A stretch of DNA of 61,391 nt from contig JAHQVZ010000048.1 of NCBI GenBank assembly GCA_019634055.1, positions 1 through 61,391 of the forward strand, read 5' to 3'. The position numbers were made by a program, and so were the translations under genes. Shown here piece by piece: positions 55,488-61,391 of the stretch. Below the pieces are notes generated by a model that did not search any database, had not been told where the DNA came from, and was given only the letters and a program-made list of their open reading frames with translations. Position 1 is the first letter of the stretch. Every line of letters begins with the position of its first letter. The DNA comes from Leptolyngbyaceae cyanobacterium MAG.088 (GTDB taxonomy: Bacteria > Cyanobacteriota > Cyanobacteriia > Phormidesmidales > Phormidesmidaceae).

Positions 55488-56636
55488 ATGCCTCCATCCG
55501 ATAGCTGCCAATCAGCCTATAGTCATGATTCCAACAATCAGCAATCAGCTAACAGTGATTATTCCTTAGCGGCTTACCACTATGATTTACCGCCACACCT
55601 GATTGCCCAAGAACCCGTGACGCCCCGAGACCATTCACGGCTGATGGCTATTCCATCTACCACTGAGCATCACCATGCCTATTTTAAGGACTTACCCAGG
55701 TTTCTGTCTCCTGGAGACCTCCTCGTGGTCAATAATACGCGAGTCATACCGGCAAGAATGTATGGATATAAACCAAGTGGAGCAAAGGTTGAAGTTTTAT
55801 TACTAGAACCCCGTACGGCTCACCAATGGCTAGTGCTGGTTAAACCAGGGCGACGCTTAAAACCAGGCAGTACCATCCATTTTGGGCCTGATTTAGAGCA
55901 GCCTTTATTGACAGCACATATTGACGCGTGCGATCGCGACACAAATGGTCGACTCGTTACCTTTGATACCCCAACGGATATGCCCATCGACAAACTGATG
56001 GAGTCCCTCGGCGAGATCCCGTTACCACCCTATATTAATGACTCCCATGCCGACCCTGAGCAGTATCAAACCATTTATGCCCAAACCCCTGGTGCCGTTG
56101 CGGCCCCCACTGCGGGGTTACACTTTACGCCAGATTTATTTCAAGCTCTTGAAGATAAAGGAATCCAGCGGGCCGAAGTGACGCTGCATGTGGGGCTAGG
56201 TACCTTTCGCCCAGTGGAAACCGACACCATTACCGACCATCAAATGCATGCGGAATGGGTCGATTTACCCCAGAGCACCGTTGACCTGATTCAAGCCACT
56301 AAGGCTCGGGGCAACCATGTTTATGCGGTGGGGACGACAACGACGCGTACATTAGAGGGCGTTGCAACTCAAGAAGGGGAACTGAGGGCTTATCGAGGGG
56401 CCATCAATTTATTTATTTACCCTGGCTATCAGTGGAAAGTCGTTGATGGGTTGATTACAAATTTTCACTTACCTGGTTCTAGCTTACTGATGCTGGTCAG
56501 TGCGTTAGTAGGCCGCCAACGGTTAATGACCCTTTATCAAGAGGCAATTAAACAGCCGTATCGGTTCTATTCGTTTGGCGATGCCATGATCATTTTGCCT
56601 GGTGCCCGTCAACTGAGCCAGGGAACTCAGCTATAG
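55488..56636 (+). CDS. queA: S-adenosylmethionine:tRNA ribosyltransferase-isomerase (queuosine pathway)
   Basis: With ATG 55488 the protein has 382 residues; the frame opens at TTG 55479. QueA moves the ribosyl part of SAM to preQ1 in tRNA. Conserved segments are YDLPPHLIAQEPVTPRDHSR, VVNNTRVIPARM, KPGRRLKPG, IYAQTPGAVAAPTAGLHFT, GTTTTRTLE and TNFHLPGSSLLMLVSA. The first 30 residues form a Ser/Asn-rich extension absent from most homologues. It is a single gene with a 212-base space before the HerA-like gene. Confidence 0.96.
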   Translation: MPPSDSCQSAYSHDSNNQQSANSDYSLAAYHYDLPPHLIAQEPVTPRDHSRLMAIPSTTEHHHAYFKDLPRFLSPGDLLVVNNTRVIPARMYGYKPSGAKVEVLLLEPRTAHQWLVLVKPGRRLKPGSTIHFGPDLEQPLLTAHIDACDRDTNGRLVTFDTPTDMPIDKLMESLGEIPLPPYINDSHADPEQYQTIYAQTPGAVAAPTAGLHFTPDLFQALEDKGIQRAEVTLHVGLGTFRPVETDTITDHQMHAEWVDLPQSTVDLIQATKARGNHVYAVGTTTTRTLEGVATQEGELRAYRGAINLFIYPGYQWKVVDGLITNFHLPGSSLLMLVSALVGRQRLMTLYQEAIKQPYRFYSFGDAMIILPGARQLSQGTQL

Positions 56637-56848
56637 CTTATACGTCAATTTCCATGTCCCCCATGGAGAGCGTGCCGTCGTACAAGCTTGACTTGCTGCG
56701 AGGCCGTTCTCCCTTTCTTACCGCTATCTACAGCACATTTCAGGACATTGCTGCAGATCTCATTCTAAAGATGGGTTGCTTTCCATCAATACAGGTTTAC
56801 TATAGTGGGTAATATTGGCGTGTCAGTTAGCCGCTCGATCTTATCCCT

Positions 56849-58537
56849 ATGCCTCCATCAGCTCAGCCAGATATTAGTAACCCGGTGATTGGTACAGTCA
56901 AGGGACCTGGGGAAGATGGTAATCAATACGTATTTATCACTGCCGATAATAAGCGGGTCAAAATTGGTGAATTTGTCTTTTACAACGTTGATGCCCCCGA
57001 TGGCAGTCTATGGGAGATTTTAGGAAAAATTTCAGACCGACGCTTGATCGATCATCTGCCTGACCGAATTTTTGCCGATACGCAAATTAGCCCCGAGACC
57101 ATTGCGTCACTGATTGGCTTTGCTTACCCCAATCCAGAAATTTATGAAGTGACGGTGGATGTCATTGGCTATTTTCATCCTGCTTTAGGGTTTATCAATC
57201 CTCGCATTACGCCCGATCCAGGCGCTAAGGTTTGTATTGCATCAGATGCTCGTTTACAACAAGTCGTCAACAAGAAACAGCCAGGCGATGTGGGCTCTGC
57301 TCGCATTGGGTCCCTACTGTTGCGGCCCGGCGGCAGCGTACCCGTTGCCCTCGATGTTAAAGAAATTGTCAGCACGCACATGGCTATTTTGGCGGGTACT
57401 GGCTCTGGTAAAAGCTATACCGCAGGCGTGTTGATCGAAGAATTTTTACAACCTTATAACCGGGCCGCTGTTTTAATCTTTGACCCCCATGGGGAATACA
57501 ATACCCTGGCAGAAATGCGAGGGCATCCAGCTTTTAATGCCAGCGATGGCTATGCTCCAAAAGTTCAGATCCTGACGCCCGATGATATTCAGATTCGAAT
57601 GTCGTCCTTAGACTATTACGACATTTTGACGCTTTTGCCTGAGATGAGCGATCGCCAGCAGTCGATTCTCAACAAGGCATTTACTATTTTGGGTAAGCAT
57701 AAACGTGGCGATTATCGCTGGAATGTCAATGACCTGATCGCTGCTGTCTATGAAGCTGATACAACTGCTGACGATGAAGGTAATGACAAAGTAGGCTCAT
57801 CTGCACCAGCACTGGAATGGAAGCTGGACCGTCTAGCCCGCTCGCCTTATTTTCACCAGGTCAACCACATGGCCCCACGGGACTTGTTCGAGCCAGGTCA
57901 AGTGACGGTTTTGCAAATGAACGAAATTAGCCAGGAAGAACAGCAGGTCATTTGTGCCGCTATGCTGCGCCAGAGTTACCACGCTCGCATCAATACCGCC
58001 CGCGACAAAATCGAAGCAGACGATGAAAATTACCTGCCATTCCCAGTCTTTGTGCTGATCGAAGAGGCCCATCGCTTTGCTCCCGCCAAAGAGCCCTCTC
58101 GGTGTAAAGCCGTGCTGCGAACTATTCTTAGCGAGGGGCGTAAGTTTGGTCTGGGTGTGGGCTTAATCACTCAGCGTCCTGGCAAGTTAGATTCTGATGT
58201 GCTCTCCCAATGCATGAGTCAGTTTCTTATGCGCATTGTGAACCCAGTGGATCAAGAAAGCTTAAAGTACGGTGTCGAAGCCGCTGGGCGTGATTTGCTG
58301 AAGGAACTACCGGCCCTCACCAAGGGGCAAGTAATCATTTCTGGTGCTTGTGTCAACACCCCTGTCCTTTGTCAAGTACGCCAACGCCTCACCCCCCATG
58401 GCGGCGAGACCCTTAATGCCCCCAACGAGTGGCAAGGATATTTCCAAAAGCATCGCCTCCGCACCCAGCAAATTAAGACAGCTCCCGTTGCGGCTAGAAC
58501 TAAGGCGACAACGTTTAAGGGCGTCAGTATTGAGTAA
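56849..58537 (+). CDS. HerA-like ATP-binding protein (DUF87)
   Basis: This 562-residue protein has a HAS-barrel-like N-terminal part (about 10-165), then a hexameric translocase ATPase with Walker A GTGSGKS (183-189), the following VLIFDPHGEYNTL, Walker B VFVLIEEAHRFAP and RTILSEGRKFGLGVGLITQRP. In archaea HerA works with the nuclease NurA in DNA-end processing. No NurA-like gene lies in this window, although the YraN-type nuclease fold is 2.5 kb upstream. It probably acts on DNA in the cytosol. Confidence 0.9.
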   Translation: MPPSAQPDISNPVIGTVKGPGEDGNQYVFITADNKRVKIGEFVFYNVDAPDGSLWEILGKISDRRLIDHLPDRIFADTQISPETIASLIGFAYPNPEIYEVTVDVIGYFHPALGFINPRITPDPGAKVCIASDARLQQVVNKKQPGDVGSARIGSLLLRPGGSVPVALDVKEIVSTHMAILAGTGSGKSYTAGVLIEEFLQPYNRAAVLIFDPHGEYNTLAEMRGHPAFNASDGYAPKVQILTPDDIQIRMSSLDYYDILTLLPEMSDRQQSILNKAFTILGKHKRGDYRWNVNDLIAAVYEADTTADDEGNDKVGSSAPALEWKLDRLARSPYFHQVNHMAPRDLFEPGQVTVLQMNEISQEEQQVICAAMLRQSYHARINTARDKIEADDENYLPFPVFVLIEEAHRFAPAKEPSRCKAVLRTILSEGRKFGLGVGLITQRPGKLDSDVLSQCMSQFLMRIVNPVDQESLKYGVEAAGRDLLKELPALTKGQVIISGACVNTPVLCQVRQRLTPHGGETLNAPNEWQGYFQKHRLRTQQIKTAPVAARTKATTFKGVSIE

Positions 58538-58633
58538 ATGTTTCAATGCCAAGCATGAAGGTCCATGGGCGTCAGCCCATCACCACCTATGGCAACAGGG
58601 ATGATGTTGGTCTACCTGTATTCAGCTAGCTAG

Positions 58634-59506
58634 CTAGTCGACTATCTGGCGCGCCTTCTCTAGCAGGCTCTCACTGTTAAATTTGTAAGCATTCACCCGG
58701 TCTTGGGCAATTTGATAGCGCTCATCTGATGGTTGTACTTCGGCCATTAGGTCAGATGCCTGCTGCCAGCGCGCTGCCAATGCTAACCAGTCAGAAGACG
58801 TAGCAGCCGTTGAACCATCTTTAGCAGCCTGCTCAGCAATGCGAACAGCCCGTGCGAAGGCGTCATAAGATTCGGGCAAAGGAAGTTGCCCTACTGCTGG
58901 CTGCTGCTCGGTGGAGACCTCTTGCTCGACAGCAGGGAGGCCAGTGGCTGAAGGCGCTAGTAGGAAACGTTTATAGGCCCAGATGCCAATACCTATAAGC
59001 AGTAACGCCACGGATAGAACACCAATGGCATTATTTAAAAATGACCGATGGCGATGTCTGAGATCAGACTTAGACGCACCTTCAGGCATGTCCACTCGCA
59101 ATTTGGGACGTCTTAGATCTCGAAGGGTACGTTGAACCCAATGGGGCTGCTTCAACGTAATCATTTCTGCCCAGAGCAATTTGCTCTCTGGGTCGCGGCT
59201 GATTTCCTCAAACCACAAGAGCTGCTGCTCTTGTACCAAACGACTGTTGATCTTTACCCGTCGAATGCGCCTAGGGGCAATAGATTCAAGGATCGTACGA
59301 ATTTTCTCAACCACTGTGCTTTTATCAAGTTGCTCGTCTGTCGACGCTTCGCACAGTAGCTGCAATACGTTATCGACGAACACAGCACGGGTACGGATGC
59401 CATTATCCGCTAAGCGCTCATTGAGAATTTGAATGAGCGCTGCAACGCTGCCGTCTTGGGCTTGCCCAAAAACGTCATTGATATCGGTAAGTGTAGTCGT
59501 AGACAT
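58634..59506 (-). CDS. Membrane protein with a conserved N-terminal cytosolic domain, unknown function
   Basis: Start ATG 59506 (MSTTTLTDINDVFG) gives 290 residues; the frame is open to 59611. About 1-150 is a soluble domain (IQILNERLADNGIRTRAVFV, ESIAPRRIRRVKINSR). A single membrane helix lies at about 158-176. The rest (Gln/Pro/Ala-rich, then helical about 215-285) would be outside or in the thylakoid lumen. I have seen similar cyanobacterial proteins without assigned role. It converges on the HerA-like gene. Confidence 0.75.
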   Translation of the reverse strand: MSTTTLTDINDVFGQAQDGSVAALIQILNERLADNGIRTRAVFVDNVLQLLCEASTDEQLDKSTVVEKIRTILESIAPRRIRRVKINSRLVQEQQLLWFEEISRDPESKLLWAEMITLKQPHWVQRTLRDLRRPKLRVDMPEGASKSDLRHRHRSFLNNAIGVLSVALLLIGIGIWAYKRFLLAPSATGLPAVEQEVSTEQQPAVGQLPLPESYDAFARAVRIAEQAAKDGSTAATSSDWLALAARWQQASDLMAEVQPSDERYQIAQDRVNAYKFNSESLLEKARQIVD

Positions 59507-59687
59507 GGGAACAGTCTCCAAGAGACTATCACTGCAATTATCCCAGATCGGTAGAAAATACCCGGTTACAGTTGACATCTGATTACTCAGGATGTTCCAG
59601 GTTCTGGGCATTAAGGTTACCGCAAAAATGGTATACCTTCCAATTTCACTTTAGAAGTTCGGTGTATTTGACTATATTCCGGAATAC

Positions 59688-60356
59688 CTAGAGAGCCTTA
59701 ACAACTTCAATTTTGTTCCCTAGATGGGGGGTTTCGTTAAACTTCATGATTCTCCAGTGTTCTGGATTATGTTGGTCGGTTAGCTTTGGACTGAGTAACC
59801 AAAATTCAAATAGCGCTGTGTGACGAATGGGAATTTGCCAGCTGCGATCGCAGCCTAAAATCGCGCTAATGAGATACTGCATAAAGCCTCCATGGGTGAC
59901 CATCCATACTACATCACCAGTTTCGTGGCGCTGCCACAATGTGCGATACCAATCTATTGCCCTGTGGTGGGCAGCCATCAGGGTTTCTGCCCCTGGAATA
60001 GGCTGATAGTCAAGGGTGGCCACTAGGGCTGCGCACATGTCAGGATAGCGCTCGTTAGCCTCAGCCCAAGTAAGACCCTGTAAAATTCCCTGGTGTAGCT
60101 CCTGCAAAGCTTTTTCTAGCTGTACCGGGCATTGGGTGACAGACTCTAGATAGTTGGCTGTTTCGACCGCCCGCTGTAAGGGGCTGCTATAGATTCTGGT
60201 TGGAGGAAATTGATGTTTTAAGTACTTTGCTAGTTGAGACGCCTGCCATTGTCCTTGGTCTGATAGCGGCGTGGACGACTGCCCTTCAAAACGTCCAGCT
60301 TTATTTCCCATGGATTCACCGTGGCGAATCAACAATAATTTCAGATAGTTGTCCAT
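59688..60356 (-). CDS. Histidine phosphatase superfamily protein (phosphoglycerate-mutase-like)
   Basis: Start ATG 60356 (MDNYLKLLLIRHGES) has GAGG just upstream and gives 222 residues. The catalytic RHG motif is at about 11-13, with later WMVTHGGFMQY (second histidine) and the acidic EALQELHQG. Family members are phosphatases or mutases on sugar phosphates or other small molecules. The exact substrate is unknown. It is divergent from ndhM. Confidence 0.92.
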   Translation of the reverse strand: MDNYLKLLLIRHGESMGNKAGRFEGQSSTPLSDQGQWQASQLAKYLKHQFPPTRIYSSPLQRAVETANYLESVTQCPVQLEKALQELHQGILQGLTWAEANERYPDMCAALVATLDYQPIPGAETLMAAHHRAIDWYRTLWQRHETGDVVWMVTHGGFMQYLISAILGCDRSWQIPIRHTALFEFWLLSPKLTDQHNPEHWRIMKFNETPHLGNKIEVVKAL

Positions 60357-60495
60357 GGGCCTCAATTGCTAAGCTTGATGCCACACTCGCGAAGCATCAA
60401 CCTATGTAAATTGCCCACAAAGCTAAAAATTAGTCTGCCAAGCGTTTGCGGGGAAACGTTTACAATAATAAGCGTCTTAAACACCCAATCCGTCC

Positions 60496-60837
60496 ATGCT
60501 GCTCAAATCCACTACGCGCCATATCCACATCTTTGCGGCAGACATTGAACATAATGAGCTTGTGCCTAGGGACAATAAGCTCACCTTAGATGTTGATCCA
60601 GATAACGAGTTTAATTGGTCTGATGAAACGCTGCAGCAGGTCTACAAAGAATTTGACCGCTTAGTTGAAGCTGCTGCAGGCGAAGCGTTGACAGATTACA
60701 ATTTACGCCGCATCGGTTCTGACCTTGAGCATTTTGTTAGAACCTTGCTGCAGTCAGGACAAATTAGCTACAACCTGAGAAGCCGGGTGCTCAACTATAG
60801 TATGGGCTTACCCCGCGTGGTATCTGAGAGTGATTAA
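60496..60837 (+). CDS. ndhM: NDH-1 subunit M
   Basis: This 113-residue protein matches Ndh[17 protein letters not shown], then [20 protein letters not shown] and a C-terminal [20 protein letters not shown]. NdhM is a peripheral cytosolic subunit found only in oxygenic phototrophs. The complex runs cyclic electron flow and respiration on thylakoids. The last 8 bases overlap the next gene. Confidence 0.96.
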   Translation: MLLKSTTRHIHIFAADIEHNELVPRDNKLTLDVDPDNEFNWSDETLQQVYKEFDRLVEAAAGEALTDYNLRRIGSDLEHFVRTLLQSGQISYNLRSRVLNYSMGLPRVVSESD

Positions 60838-61391
60838 GTGTCCAAATCCTGAATGTCAGGCTATGAATCAAGAAGGCACTGACCAGTGTGCCTCCTGTAA
60901 AATGCCTGTGCCCCATCGTTATCTTTGGGCCGTAGCACCGGGTAAGTTTGTGCCTGATAATCTGGACCAGCGTTACGTTTGGCAGCATCAAAAGATTGTC
61001 CTGGACATTGAACCTGGTTTGCCACCAGTTTCCCCTGATCCTGTACCAACCTATGTGTGGCCCTATTTGATGCTGGCCGCTCATCGGTTGCATATGCCCC
61101 AGCCGTATGCCCTCTTAAATCCGGGTACAGGTCGTGAAACCCTATTGCTCGATACAGCGGCTATTGCTAATGAGTCGGGTTCGCTCAACCCTAAGCTATT
61201 GCCTTCACTCAAAGAAGTATGGCCCACGGCGTCTCCCTTAAGGCAACTTAACTGGCTATGGCAGATAGCGACGCTTTGGTCAGATTTTGGCGAGCAGCAG
61301 GTGGCGTCTAGTTTACTCTCCAATCATCAGTTGCGGGTGCATGGTTCCCTCGTGCGATTGTTAGAGCTTGTAATTGATGTTCAGTCGCCAA
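60830..61391 (+). CDS. Zinc-ribbon protein, N-terminal part, cut by window end
   Basis: GTG 60830 overlaps ndhM by 8 bases and opens a frame to the window edge (187 residues). The start [11 protein letters not shown] then CASC is a four-cysteine ribbon like the one in the kinase at 33267-34328. After it, [13 protein letters not shown], then a soluble domain of unknown type. I recall cyanobacterial Ser/Thr phosphatases with this beginning, with the PP2C part to the right of the window. No catalytic motif is visible here, so that is only a guess. Confidence 0.75.
   Translation, partial: MIKCPNPECQAMNQEGTDQCASCKMPVPHRYLWAVAPGKFVPDNLDQRYVWQHQKIVLDIEPGLPPVSPDPVPTYVWPYLMLAAHRLHMPQPYALLNPGTGRETLLLDTAAIANESGSLNPKLLPSLKEVWPTASPLRQLNWLWQIATLWSDFGEQQVASSLLSNHQLRVHGSLVRLLELVIDVQSP

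Overview
The window is a piece of a cyanobacterial chromosome. The evidence is the NDH-1 subunit NdhM, the carboxysome shell protein CcmP, cyanobacterial families such as DUF2358 and DUF4912, a PerR/peroxiredoxin pair, and many copies of the HIP1 octamer GCGATCGC. I see no rRNA, tRNA, CRISPR array, phage gene or intact transposase. The species cannot be named from this.

Layout. 1-2136 (minus) is a small membrane redox operon around a ferric-reductase-like/Rieske fusion. 2373-7229 is a giant CBS/PAS/GAF/GGDEF/EAL cyclic-di-GMP protein. 7250-15337 holds a cyclopropane synthase, a MATE exporter, an FAD oxidoreductase, an RmlD-like reductase and a large uncharacterised protein with glycosyltransferase-like motifs. 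15642-18382 is an oxidative-stress block: PerR, a divergent 1-Cys/PrxII-type peroxiredoxin, and a thioredoxin-reductase-like flavoprotein that has lost its NADPH motif. 18605-27901 is mostly housekeeping (cdsA, DUF2993, DUF4912, DUF2358, a methyltransferase, an ArsA/Get3 ATPase, ruvB, ccmP).

28091-38725 is the least conventional part. It holds a lipoprotein joining a solute-binding domain to a von Willebrand A domain, a coiled-coil membrane protein, a lone sugar-type binding protein, a zinc-ribbon Ser/Thr kinase transcribed with an HTH/NB-ARC-type ATPase, and a tightly overlapping DUF2207 - GRDP-like - DUF2207 trio, one member of which ends in a Cys/Gly-rich tail. 38682-47790 (all minus) is a surface glycan cluster: GT39, GT2, flippase, sulfotransferase, hexapeptide acyltransferase, epimerase, and an amidohydrolase-like/methyltransferase fusion. 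It suggests a sulfated or otherwise modified polysaccharide. A GT4 gene at 50169-51422 is split by an in-frame amber codon.

51994-61391 returns to core genes (dnaG, YraN family, queA, a HerA-like ATPase, a histidine phosphatase, ndhM, and the start of a zinc-ribbon protein cut by the window edge). Two abutting miniature inverted-repeat elements, previously hidden in the noncoding DNA after the YraN gene, lie at 54445-54783 and carry a 24-bp tandem repeat.

All assignments rest on reading the sequence and recalled family knowledge. No database search was run.
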